Source of the DNA: a bacterium | GTDB lineage: Bacteria; DRYD01 | Length of the DNA: 31,657 nt | Assembly (NCBI GenBank): GCA_030549815.1 | Contig: JAUQQQ010000011.1 | Span: 1 to 31,657 of the forward strand | Reading direction: 5' to 3' | Part shown: piece after piece, positions 8,619 to 15,796 of the stretch | Layout of the letters: each line of letters opens with the position of its first letter | How positions within the stretch are numbered: position 1 is the stretch's first letter | Made by a program: the position numbers and the translations under genes | The notes under the pieces: generated by a model | Told to the model about the DNA's origin: nothing | What the model saw: the letters and a program-made list of their open reading frames with translations, nothing else | Database searches by the model: none

Positions 8619-10445
8619 ATGAATATAAATTTTGTTAATAATTTTAATTTACAGAACGCTACTTTGAATGCAAATACTAAGGGTGTTAATAATGAAGAGA
8701 ATAGAATAGAAAATGAGAAGGAGTGGACTGTATTTTTGTATGTCAATACAGAGGATGAAGCATCTGTCAAAAATTTAATGTTAAATTTGAAAATGTTGGA
8801 AATGGTAGGATCTGATAAGAATATGAATATTGTTGTCCAAGCTTATATGCCTACTTGGAAAAAAGTTAAAAGATTCTATATTGAACAAAAGGAAAAGTGG
8901 GATACATCCAAGTTAATTAAAATGATTTTATCTTCGCTTTTGCCGTGGAAGAAATTTGAACTTGAAAATAAACCGGTTGAAGAATTTGAGAATGTCAATT
9001 TAAACGATCCCAAAGTTTTTGAAGAATCTCTGAAGTGGGTTATTAAAAATTATCCCTCCAAGAAATTAATGGTTATGACGATTGGTGATAATGAGGGGTT
9101 GAAAAAATCATCTTCTCAACTCAATCTCAAGGATTTTGCAAAAGGTTTAGAAAATGTTTATAATGAAACCAAAGTTAGGCCTGATATTCTTGTTATGGAA
9201 GGATCTGCTGTTGCATCTTTGGAAACTGTCACTGAATTGAAGGATAAAGCTAAATATTTGGTAGGGACCAGTGGTTTTGCTTCAAAATTAAATACTCCAT
9301 TTGCTATGTTCCTTAATGAAATGAAAAATTTGATAGATGGGGGACCAAATGATGTGGATAGTGTTTTAAAATCTTATTTCCTTATTCATAATCTCGCAGG
9401 AGCAAGTAATCAAACTTCTGTTGTTGATTTATCAAATGATTTGATTGACGATGCTGTAAAAGCTTGGGACGATATGGCTGTGGAATTATTAAAATTAGAT
9501 GATCAAACACTTGTCGATAAAGTTTTACCTTTAATGTATAAAGCCGAAGATTTAGCTAATACTCCTGATAGAAAGCCTTATCTTGAGATGAGAGATGCAA
9601 TTAGCTTTGCCAAACTACTTTCTCAGACACAGGGTTTACCAGAAAGTTTGAGAAATGCTGCCTCTAATGCTATTGAAAAAGTTAATAAAATCATATATAT
9701 GGAAAATGATCTTTACAAAAAAGAATTAGATCCTGATTCTAATGGTGTTTCTGTTTTTATGCCTCATAATCTGGGTAATTTCAAATCTGAAAAATTCCCT
9801 ATTCCTAAGGACTTTAAAAAAGATTATGGGTATTCTCAATTAGATTTCTCAAAATTGACACATTGGGACGATTTTCTATTTAAAATAAGCCAGAAAGATT
9901 TGATGGAGAAATTCCTTTTGAAATTAGGGTTTTCTCAAGAGTTAATCGATAAAATGTATGCTTTAAAAAATCAGAGTGTTGGTTTTTATGAGAAGAATAT
10001 TTCTGGATGGGCAAGTTTAATGGCTTGGTTTAATGCAGTAAATAGAATAAGCAGCAATAAACCTGTTGGTTTATTCTTTATTCCACCTGCTATTACTTTA
10101 CCTTTGGGTATAATAAGCTCGGTTGAACAGATATATAAAAACGTAAAGGCTGCCAAATACGTTTATGAAAATATACCTGAGAAAGATATTTTGGGTAGTA
10201 TAGGTTTAGATGCTTTGCAAGGTGTTGCTAAGCTTGTTGCTAACGTATCTTATTTATTGCCGTTTTTGGCTCCTGTGGCACCTGCAGCTGGTTTGTTCAC
10301 TTTCTTATTACCCTGGATTAAAGATTTTTACAATGTTTATGTAAATTACAAAAATAACAAAGAAAAATTTGTCTATAGTGATGTATCATTTACTGATACC
10401 GCAAAAATGTATTTTCTTAATAAACTATCAAATGCTTTAACATAG
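8619..10445 (+). CDS. Clostripain-fold (peptidase C11-like) protein lacking catalytic residues
   Basis: A 608-residue protein whose residues 35-290 follow the C11/clostripain pattern: EWTVFLYVNTEDE (in place of WTVxVYMxADN), a strand SKKLMVMTIGDNEG where active members have an (L/W)xHG block, and PDILVMEGSAVASLETVTELKDKAKYLVGTS matching the CLMA block before the YELKDYADYLVAS stretch. At the His position there is only GDNEG, and Ser196 stands at the Cys position. The whole protein contains no cysteine. The C-terminal third has hydrophobic stretches (about 490-515 and 535-580, rich in Pro, Ala, Leu and Phe), suggesting membrane contact. No signal peptide is visible. The ribosome binding site AGGGGTGA is strong. 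I infer a non-peptidase derivative. The fold call is moderate and no function is known. Confidence 0.6.
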   Translation: MNINFVNNFNLQNATLNANTKGVNNEENRIENEKEWTVFLYVNTEDEASVKNLMLNLKMLEMVGSDKNMNIVVQAYMPTWKKVKRFYIEQKEKWDTSKLIKMILSSLLPWKKFELENKPVEEFENVNLNDPKVFEESLKWVIKNYPSKKLMVMTIGDNEGLKKSSSQLNLKDFAKGLENVYNETKVRPDILVMEGSAVASLETVTELKDKAKYLVGTSGFASKLNTPFAMFLNEMKNLIDGGPNDVDSVLKSYFLIHNLAGASNQTSVVDLSNDLIDDAVKAWDDMAVELLKLDDQTLVDKVLPLMYKAEDLANTPDRKPYLEMRDAISFAKLLSQTQGLPESLRNAASNAIEKVNKIIYMENDLYKKELDPDSNGVSVFMPHNLGNFKSEKFPIPKDFKKDYGYSQLDFSKLTHWDDFLFKISQKDLMEKFLLKLGFSQELIDKMYALKNQSVGFYEKNISGWASLMAWFNAVNRISSNKPVGLFFIPPAITLPLGIISSVEQIYKNVKAAKYVYENIPEKDILGSIGLDALQGVAKLVANVSYLLPFLAPVAPAAGLFTFLLPWIKDFYNVYVNYKNNKEKFVYSDVSFTDTAKMYFLNKLSNALT

Positions 10446-10488
10446 TAGGAATTAATAAAGTTAAAGCAAAGTATAATAGAGAAAAGCG

Positions 10489-10511
10489 AAAAATTCTTGC
10501 AGAAGTTTTTT
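10489..10511 (+). terminator. Possible weak intrinsic terminator
   Basis: AAAAATTCT and AGAAGTTTT pair with one mismatch around a TGC loop, and the 3' side runs into six T. The stem is AT-rich and so weak. Its place, 44 nt after the clostripain-like gene and before the transporter gene, fits a terminator. Confidence 0.35.
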
Positions 10512-10530
10512 GGATAAATTGAGGTATTAA

Positions 10531-11223
10531 ATGTTTAGGTTGTATGATTTTTTGTTGGGATTTTTTGTCGGTTTCCTCATTGTTTCCAATATTATTACAA
10601 TTAAGGTTTTTGAGTTAAATATATTTGGTTTTAAACTTGTATTTGATGGTGGTGCTTTGATATTTCCATTAACCTACATTTTTGCTGATATATTTACTGA
10701 AGTATACGGATACAAAAAAACAAGGAAAATAATATGGACGGGTTTTATTATATTATTAATCTTTAATGTTTTACTTTATATTACAATTTTATTACCTCCT
10801 GAGAAAAGTTGGGATTTAACAATAGGACAGGAGAATTTTAAAAAAGTATTGGGTATTAGCCCACAGATTGCCATAGCAGGAATAGTTGGATATTTCTGGG
10901 GAGAATTTACTAATTCTTTTGTTTTAGCGAAAATGAAAATTAAAAGTCAGGGTAAAAATTTATGGAATAGGATTGTTTTATCTACAGTATTTGGACAACT
11001 TGTTGATACAACTTTGTTCTGTACTATTGCTTTTTTCAATGTCCTTGATTTTAAATCGATGATAAATTATATCATAACAGGATATTTATATAAAGTTTTA
11101 GTAGAAATTATTTTTAGCCCTATAACAATGATTGTTATTGCAAAGATAAAAAAAATAGAGAAAATGGATTATTATGATTATAATACTAACTTTAATCCTT
11201 TTGCTGTAAAAATTTACGATTAA
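10531..11223 (+). CDS. Queuosine precursor transporter, YhhQ/VUT family
   Basis: A 230-residue inner-membrane protein with about six hydrophobic segments. It resembles the YhhQ (DUF165/VUT) family that imports the queuosine precursors preQ0 or preQ1. Supporting stretches are FLIVSNIITIKVFE at the N-terminus, DGGALIFPLTYIFADIFTEVYGYKKTRKIIW, the central GIVGYFWGEFTNSFVLAKMK, and STVFGQLVDTTLFCTIAFF near the end. The DIxTEVYGY block with a following basic stretch is the family hallmark. GAGGT lies 6 nt before the ATG. No preQ1 riboswitch fold was recognised in the 85-nt upstream gap, and no queuosine biosynthesis gene is in the window. The substrate is inferred from the family. Confidence 0.85.
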   Translation: MFRLYDFLLGFFVGFLIVSNIITIKVFELNIFGFKLVFDGGALIFPLTYIFADIFTEVYGYKKTRKIIWTGFIILLIFNVLLYITILLPPEKSWDLTIGQENFKKVLGISPQIAIAGIVGYFWGEFTNSFVLAKMKIKSQGKNLWNRIVLSTVFGQLVDTTLFCTIAFFNVLDFKSMINYIITGYLYKVLVEIIFSPITMIVIAKIKKIEKMDYYDYNTNFNPFAVKIYD

Positions 11224-11238
11224 TTGGGAGGGGAGAAG

Positions 11239-11952
11239 ATGAGGGAATTATTTCATTCAAATAACAATAAATTTTTAATAATAAATGATGGAGGAAAAGA
11301 GAACTTGAATTCTTTGTTAAGTCAAGCAAAAGAGATTAATGTTGATGGAGTTATCTTTATTGATAGAATTGATGGAGATTTAGTTTATTATGATCTTTTT
11401 AATATTGATGGAAGTAGAGCTGAAGTTTCGGGTAATGGCTTAGGATGTCTCTCTCTTTTCTTGTCTTTAGTTACAAATAAAAAAGAATTTAGGCTTGTCA
11501 ATTCTTACTTTAATTCTGAGTTTTTTTCAAAGGTCCAAGAAAATGGAGTTTGGGTAGGATTTGATTTGAAATCTATTGATTGTGAAAAAGAAGAAGTTTT
11601 AGGAATAGTGGGCTATAAATTGTTTGTTCCTAATCCTCATTTTGTTATACCAGATAAAAATTTTGAAAATGAATCGGAAAAAATTGAATTTTTAGAGAAA
11701 GTGTTCAATTTTTTGAAAGGTAATTTCAACGTCCATTTGTTTTTTTATATCAAAATGTTTATGTATAGTTTTGAGAGGGGGGTGGGATTTACAGAATCTT
11801 GTGGAAGTGGTACTGTCGCTTGCTCTTTTATCTATAAAAATTATATAAACCCTAATGTTCAGAATTTAACTATAGCTTCAAAAGGAGGTAAAATTGATGT
11901 AAGAATTGAAGGGAATATCTATTGGATTCTTACGAAACCTCAAAGATTATAA
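11239..11952 (+). CDS. Diaminopimelate epimerase-like protein with first catalytic Cys replaced
   Basis: A 237-residue protein of the DapF fold, shorter than the usual ~275. True DapF interconverts LL- and meso-diaminopimelate for lysine and peptidoglycan synthesis using two cysteines. The landmarks are present: DLFNIDGSRAEVSGNGLGC (equivalent to FNxDGSxxxxCGNGxRC), NPHFVIPD, and FERGVGFTESCGSGTVAC. The second catalytic Cys is intact in ESCGSG, but the first (CGNG) is Ser64 (SGNG). Either it acts on another substrate by a one-cysteine mechanism, as happens in relatives such as hydroxyproline dehydratases, or it is inactive. The start is ATG 11239, preceded by GGGAGGGGAG; the upstream in-frame TTG overlaps that site. 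No other lysine gene is nearby. Confidence 0.75.
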   Translation: MRELFHSNNNKFLIINDGGKENLNSLLSQAKEINVDGVIFIDRIDGDLVYYDLFNIDGSRAEVSGNGLGCLSLFLSLVTNKKEFRLVNSYFNSEFFSKVQENGVWVGFDLKSIDCEKEEVLGIVGYKLFVPNPHFVIPDKNFENESEKIEFLEKVFNFLKGNFNVHLFFYIKMFMYSFERGVGFTESCGSGTVACSFIYKNYINPNVQNLTIASKGGKIDVRIEGNIYWILTKPQRL

Positions 11953-12021
11953 GAAGGATGTTTTTTAGAAAAAATAGAAATAAAATATAGATAATTATTT
12001 TTAGGTTAGGAGGTAAAAATT

Positions 12022-12246
12022 ATGGCGAAAACTAAAAAAGCAAAAGTAAAATTAAAAACAAAAAGGTCCTTGGTTAAAAGGTTTAAAATAACAGGAGGTG
12101 GGAAAATACTACATAAACAAACTAACACTGGTTGCGGACATTTAAGAAGAAAGAAAAGTAAAGCAACAAAAAGAAGACAAAAACTTTATAAAGAAATCCC
12201 AAATTACGCTTATAAAAATCTACGAAATATTTTGCCAAAAGTTTAG
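12022..12246 (+). CDS. rpmI: 50S ribosomal protein L35
   Basis: A 74-residue basic protein of the large ribosomal subunit. It begins MAKTKKAKVKLKTKRSLVKR and has KITGGGKILHKQTNTGCGHL followed by a Lys/Arg-rich run, the L35 pattern (TKxxxxKRFKxTxxGKxxxxxxxxxH). It is a little longer than the usual ~65 residues. AGGAGG lies 7 nt before the ATG. In most bacteria rpmI sits between infC and rplT. Here neither is adjacent; the neighbours are the DapF-like gene and cutA. Confidence 0.9.
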   Translation: MAKTKKAKVKLKTKRSLVKRFKITGGGKILHKQTNTGCGHLRRKKSKATKRRQKLYKEIPNYAYKNLRNILPKV

Positions 12247-12290
12247 AGAACTTCGTTTTTAGAGAACTTTGTTTAAAAGAACTTCGTTAA
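12247..12290 (+). repeat. Three direct AGAACTTCGTT repeats between rpmI and cutA
   Basis: AACTTCGTT occurs at 12249-12257 and 12280-12288, with the variant AACTTTGTT at 12265-12273; each copy is preceded by AG, at 15-16 nt spacing. The same 9-mer returns twice just after cutA (12699-12707 and 12714-12722). The repeats start directly after the rpmI stop codon. Confidence 0.6.
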
Positions 12291-12332
12291 AAAAATCTAA
12301 AGTGATTAATTTGATTAAGAAGGGGGTAAGTT

Positions 12333-12674
12333 ATGAAGAATTTGGATAACACTTATTTCAGGGTCCTCTATATTACTTGTCCTAATATGAATGATGCTGA
12401 AAATATTGCAAGAATTCTTGTTGATAACCGAATAGCCGCTTGTATTAACATTGTCCCTAATATAAAATCCATATATACTTGGCAAGATAAAGTTGAGGAA
12501 TCAAATGAAGTTTTGTTAATAATTAAAACAGTTGAAGATAATTTGGAAAAATTGGAGGAAGTTGTAAAAAAATATCATCCTTATACTGTCCCTGAAATAA
12601 TCTCATGGAATATAAAATCTGGAAACATTGAATATTTAAAATGGATGACAGAGGTTACTAATGTTTCTGTCTAA
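12333..12674 (+). CDS. cutA: CutA1 divalent-cation tolerance protein
   Basis: A 113-residue cytosolic protein of the CutA1 family, small stable trimers related in fold to PII proteins and linked to copper and other divalent-metal tolerance. Landmarks are VLYITCPNMNDAENIARILV, RIAACINIVPNIKSIYTWQDKVEE, EVLLIIKTVEDNLEKLEE and YHPYTVPEIISW, then EYLKWM at the end. All are in order and the length is normal. AAGGGGG lies 6 nt before the ATG. Its end overlaps the start of the next gene by 14 nt and runs into the AACTTCGTT repeat cluster. Confidence 0.93.
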   Translation: MKNLDNTYFRVLYITCPNMNDAENIARILVDNRIAACINIVPNIKSIYTWQDKVEESNEVLLIIKTVEDNLEKLEEVVKKYHPYTVPEIISWNIKSGNIEYLKWMTEVTNVSV

Positions 12675-13302
12675 TAAAGTAACTCTGCTTAACAAAGTAA
12701 CTTCGTTTGAAATAACTTCGTTCAACAAAGTAATAAAAAAAATATCTGTGTTTTTGCTTATTTTATGTTCATTAGTCTTTATTAATGCTTTCCCTAATAT
12801 AGAGCAGGAGTATTATAAAATCTATAAAAGTTTGCAATACGATAAAGGTGTTTATGGTAATACACAGAAATATGTGGATTTAACCTATGAGTATGAAGGT
12901 GTCGTTAATAATTTTAGGTTGTATATTGACAATAGTAGTGAAGATAAAGAACTTGTACTTTGGAATCTTGATGAAAGTTGGGGGAATAATAGGATCAAAG
13001 TTAATAAAAAAGTCCAGGAATTTTGGGGATATGTTAATAATTATGGTATATTCATAATTTACAAAAGGTCTAATGATATATTTTGGAAGATATACAAAAC
13101 GAATAGTGGAGAACAAATCACAGGTGGTTTTCTTACTTCTGAGGACGTGTTAAAACTTTCTCTTAAAGATACTTATTTTGCAACCTACAAAAAAGGAGCT
13201 TTTACTTCTCTCGTTTTTTACGATAATTTAGGTAATCAGAAGTATTTTATTTACTATTTAGATATTTGGGGAAGACATGACTTGATAACTAAAAAAGAAT
13301 AG
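12661..13302 (+). CDS. Unknown exported protein
   Basis: A 213-residue protein I do not recognise. The ATG at 12661 lies inside cutA, with AGAGG 6 nt upstream. The first ~24 residues (LSNKVTLLNKVTSFEITSFNKV) are encoded by the AACAAAGTAACTTCGTT repeat cluster and look like low-complexity sequence. They precede a hydrophobic segment (KKISVFLLILCSLVFINAFP) that acts as a signal peptide or membrane anchor. The true start could therefore be the GTG near 12748, directly before the hydrophobic core, but no good binding site is seen there. The mature part is beta-rich and aromatic (WNLDESWGNNR, QEFWGYVNNYGIFIIYKRSNDIFWKIYK) with no known motif. It ends 6 nt before the cyclic-nucleotide-fold gene, so the two may be co-transcribed. 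Confidence 0.65.
   Translation: MFLSNKVTLLNKVTSFEITSFNKVIKKISVFLLILCSLVFINAFPNIEQEYYKIYKSLQYDKGVYGNTQKYVDLTYEYEGVVNNFRLYIDNSSEDKELVLWNLDESWGNNRIKVNKKVQEFWGYVNNYGIFIIYKRSNDIFWKIYKTNSGEQITGGFLTSEDVLKLSLKDTYFATYKKGAFTSLVFYDNLGNQKYFIYYLDIWGRHDLITKKE
12673..12733 (+). repeat. AAYAAAGTAACT / AACTTCGTT repeat cluster
   Basis: AATAAAGTAACT (12673-12684), AACAAAGTAACT (12691-12702) and AACAAAGTAA (12724-12733) alternate with AACTTCGTT (12699-12707, 12714-12722). The two motifs are nearly reverse complements of each other. The cluster begins over the cutA stop codon and encodes the N-terminus of the following exported protein. Confidence 0.55.
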
Positions 13303-13308
13303 ATTAAT

Positions 13309-13746
13309 ATGGTTGATAGTTATATAAAAAATCATTCTTTTTTTCATGGTTGGGATGATAAATATTTGCAAAATATTATAGATATTTCTCATTTACGAAC
13401 TTTCCCAAAGGATTACAGGATAATTGAGGAGGGATTTTATGCGGATAAATTCTTCATTATTGTTTCTGGTTTGGTTGAGGTTAAATCGATGGATATAGTA
13501 TTGCAAATTTTGGGGGCAGGGGAGGTTGTAGGATGGTCCTGGCTTATACCACCATACACCTGGAATTTCTCTGTTGATACAATCAAAGAAACTATTTGTA
13601 TTGTGATAGATATCGAAAAATTAAAAGAAATATTTAAAAAAGAAAAGGAAATTGAATTGTTGATTTATAAAAGTATGTTTTTTGTTGTAAGTAATAGATT
13701 AAAAGGAGCAAGACAAAAAATAGTTGAACTATGCTTGAAACGATAA
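13309..13746 (+). CDS. Cyclic-nucleotide-binding-fold protein without DNA-binding domain
   Basis: A 145-residue protein consisting only of a CRP/FNR-type sensor domain. The pattern is FFHGWDDKYLQNII (leading helix), FPKDYRIIEEGFYADKFFIIVSGLVEV (beta-roll with the EGxxADxxxxIxxG signature), then GAGEVVGWSWLIPPYTWNFSVDTI in the place of the phosphate-binding cassette, and a closing helix (LKEIFKKEKEIELLIYKSM). The cassette lacks the Arg that contacts cAMP and has the GWSWLxPPxxW variant known from CRP/FNR relatives, so classical cAMP binding is unlikely. There is no helix-turn-helix. The gene overlaps the hemerythrin-like gene by 16 nt, which suggests a sensor partner. The ribosome binding site is weak. 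Confidence 0.8.
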   Translation: MVDSYIKNHSFFHGWDDKYLQNIIDISHLRTFPKDYRIIEEGFYADKFFIIVSGLVEVKSMDIVLQILGAGEVVGWSWLIPPYTWNFSVDTIKETICIVIDIEKLKEIFKKEKEIELLIYKSMFFVVSNRLKGARQKIVELCLKR

Positions 13747-14495
13747 AAAAAATATCTACGATAATAGATTTATTGGGAAAAAAACAACATTCATTTGCAT
13801 TTTTTGAATTAAAAAAACTTATCTATACTGAGCTTTCTAATCTCTTTGAAGAACCAAATGATTTGGTCTTTCTTAATAATATAGTTGATTCCTATGAAAA
13901 GAAAGCTTTGGGGCAATCCTATGATTTTAAATCTCTTATTTTTTCTTTGCAAAAAATAAAAGAGAAAATAATTTCTAGAATAAATATTGAACAACTAAGG
14001 TTAGTAGATGATACGATTAATCTTGCAGATCTCAATGAAATCATACATCATTTTATTTTTAAAAATTTCTATCAGCATTTTTCTTCTCTTTTTGATTCAA
14101 ACTTTGATTTATCTTTCAAACAATGGGAAAAAATGAGATTTTATATAGATAGACATGCTTATATCGAGGATACTGTTTTCGAACCTATCTATATCTCTTT
14201 ATCTTCAAAAATAGGAACTCCTAAGGGAGGGGATTATAATCAGTTTATATACGAACATAAGATCCTTAAGAAATTAATCGAAGATATTGAAAAAAATTTT
14301 GAAAAAATGTCTACAAAAGAAATTTACGTCGTTGATAACTTGGATAATTATTTTTACTTTAAAAATTTTTGGATCCATCACGGTTTGAGAGAAAAAAATA
14401 TATTTTATAAATTTTTAGAGGAGAATTTGGATGATGGTTTTAAGCAGGATTTGAGAAAGGAATTAGTAAAAAGTATTAAGGAGTGGGAGTTTTGA
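13731..14495 (+). CDS. Hemerythrin-like domain protein
   Basis: A 254-residue, largely helical protein. Its C-terminal part has the spacing of a hemerythrin HHE domain: H142 and E146 in RHAYIEDTVFEPIY, E175-H176 in YEHKILKKLIEDIE, and H216-H217 with E221 in WIHHGLREKNIFYKFLEE. These can supply the His and carboxylate ligands of a di-iron site that binds oxygen or senses redox state or NO. H107-H108 and H115 in EIIHHFIFKNFYQH may also contribute. The N-terminal ~100 residues are helical and unassigned. No signal peptide or membrane segment is seen. The start overlaps the preceding cyclic-nucleotide-fold gene, and the end overlaps the TauE-like gene, forming a three-gene unit. The iron site is inferred from spacing only. 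Confidence 0.6.
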   Translation: MLETIKKISTIIDLLGKKQHSFAFFELKKLIYTELSNLFEEPNDLVFLNNIVDSYEKKALGQSYDFKSLIFSLQKIKEKIISRINIEQLRLVDDTINLADLNEIIHHFIFKNFYQHFSSLFDSNFDLSFKQWEKMRFYIDRHAYIEDTVFEPIYISLSSKIGTPKGGDYNQFIYEHKILKKLIEDIEKNFEKMSTKEIYVVDNLDNYFYFKNFWIHHGLREKNIFYKFLEENLDDGFKQDLRKELVKSIKEWEF

Positions 14496-14848
14496 TTATT
14501 TTGGTTTTATTTATTGGTTTGGTGGCAGGGTTGTTAAGTGGTATGTTGGGGATAGGTGGTGCTACTGTCGTTATTCCTGCTCTCGTTTATTTGTTGGGGG
14601 TGGATCAAAAAACTGCTCAAGGAACTTCTTTGGCTTTACTTATGATACCTGTTGTTTTTACAGCTTTTATAAACTACTATAAAAGTGGATATTTTCATAA
14701 ACAATACGCTTTGTTATTGATCTTTTCCTTCCCTGTTGGTGCTTATCTGGGTTCTTTAATAGCTTTATCTATGGATTCTGTATTATTAAGAAGAATCTTT
14801 GGGATTTTTCTAATTTTTGTAGCTTTAAAAATGATATTTGGTAAATAG
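14492..14848 (+). CDS. Half-size TauE/SafE (TSUP) membrane transporter
   Basis: A 118-residue membrane protein with four hydrophobic segments. It matches one repeat of the TauE/SafE family, exporters or importers of sulfonates, sulfite and other organic anions. The hallmark is GLVAGLLSGMLGIGGATVVIPAL at the N-terminus, followed by GTSLALLMIPVVFTAFINYYKSG and a GAYLGSLIAL helix. Full-length TSUP proteins have two such halves (~250 residues); single-half forms are known and are thought to pair. No second half lies next to it. TTG 14492 is the preferred start because AAGGAG at 14478-14483 ends 8 nt before it; an in-frame GTG at 14483 overlaps that site. It overlaps the hemerythrin-like gene by 4 nt. 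Confidence 0.82.
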   Translation: MIILVLFIGLVAGLLSGMLGIGGATVVIPALVYLLGVDQKTAQGTSLALLMIPVVFTAFINYYKSGYFHKQYALLLIFSFPVGAYLGSLIALSMDSVLLRRIFGIFLIFVALKMIFGK

Positions 14849-14862
14849 TGGAGGTTAAATTT

Positions 14863-15795
14863 ATGGGATTGATAAATAAAATAAAAGAAGGATTAAAGAA
14901 AACAAGAGATATACTATTTACTGATGTAAGAGATTTAATAAAAGGTAAAAATATTGAAAATATATCTCCTGATTTTTGGGAAAGATTGGAAGAAAAATTA
15001 TTAGTATCTGATGTGGGTGTTAATATTACTCGTCATATAATTTCTACTCTTCAAAATGCTGTTAAAAAGAAGGATCCGAAATTAATATGGAATGAAGTGG
15101 AAAGAGAACTTGTTTCTTTACTGAGTATTCCTTATTCTTATGATGAAAAGTTTTTTCCTCTTAAAAATGATGTCAAGGATTTTCCTCTTGTGGTTATGGT
15201 TGTGGGTGTTAATGGTACGGGTAAAACATCGTTCATAGCTAAATTAGCAAATTATTACAAGGAAAAGAATTTAAGTGTTATTTTGGGTGCTGGGGATACA
15301 TACAGGGCGGCTGCAATAGAGCAATTAACTTACTGGGCTGAAAAATTATCTATACCTATCGTTAAGCAAAATATGGGCTCTGATAGTGCTGCGGTTGCCT
15401 TTGACACAATAAATAGTGCAATTAGCAAAAAAATAGATGTTGCTATAATTGATACAGCTGGAAGAATGCATAATAAGAATAATCTTATCCAAGAATTACA
15501 AAAAGTAGAAAAGGTTATTAAAAAGCATCATATTGAATTACCTCAAGAAAAAATCTTAATATTGGATGCTACTTATGGGCAAAATAGTATTCAACAGACG
15601 AAAATATTTACGGAGGCTATAAATATAACAGGTGTGGCGGTAACTAAAATGGATACCACTTTTAAGGCTGGTTTTGTATTTTCAATAACATCAAGCTTAG
15701 GAATACCCATAAAATTTATGACCTTTGGAGAGAATATCGATGATATTCAACCTTTTGAACCAAAAGAATTCGTAAAGAATTTATTAGAAGATTAA
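14863..15795 (+). CDS. ftsY: Signal recognition particle receptor FtsY
   Basis: A 310-residue SRP receptor GTPase that docks ribosome-SRP complexes at the inner membrane. It has the NG core without an acidic A domain: a helical N domain (1-85), G1 GVNGTGKT near 115, the GAGDTYRAAAIEQL block (usually GDTFRAAA), G3 DTAGRMHNKNNL, LDATYGQN (usually LDATTGQN) and G4 TKMD, then GIPIKFMTFGENIDDIQPF. After TKMD the usual GTAKGG closing loop reads TTFKAG, so it has lost one glycine. The start is ATG 14863, 7 nt after GGAGG; the in-frame GTG at 14848 overlaps the preceding stop. The M16 peptidase gene begins 1 nt after its stop. Ffh is not in the window. Confidence 0.93.
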   Translation: MGLINKIKEGLKKTRDILFTDVRDLIKGKNIENISPDFWERLEEKLLVSDVGVNITRHIISTLQNAVKKKDPKLIWNEVERELVSLLSIPYSYDEKFFPLKNDVKDFPLVVMVVGVNGTGKTSFIAKLANYYKEKNLSVILGAGDTYRAAAIEQLTYWAEKLSIPIVKQNMGSDSAAVAFDTINSAISKKIDVAIIDTAGRMHNKNNLIQELQKVEKVIKKHHIELPQEKILILDATYGQNSIQQTKIFTEAINITGVAVTKMDTTFKAGFVFSITSSLGIPIKFMTFGENIDDIQPFEPKEFVKNLLED

Positions 15796-15796
15796 A

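Noticed and set aside
10446-10530. A preQ1 riboswitch ahead of the queuosine precursor transporter
   Set aside because: The 85-nt gap shows no GC-rich aptamer stem or preQ1-type pseudoknot, only a weak AT-rich stem with a T-tail.
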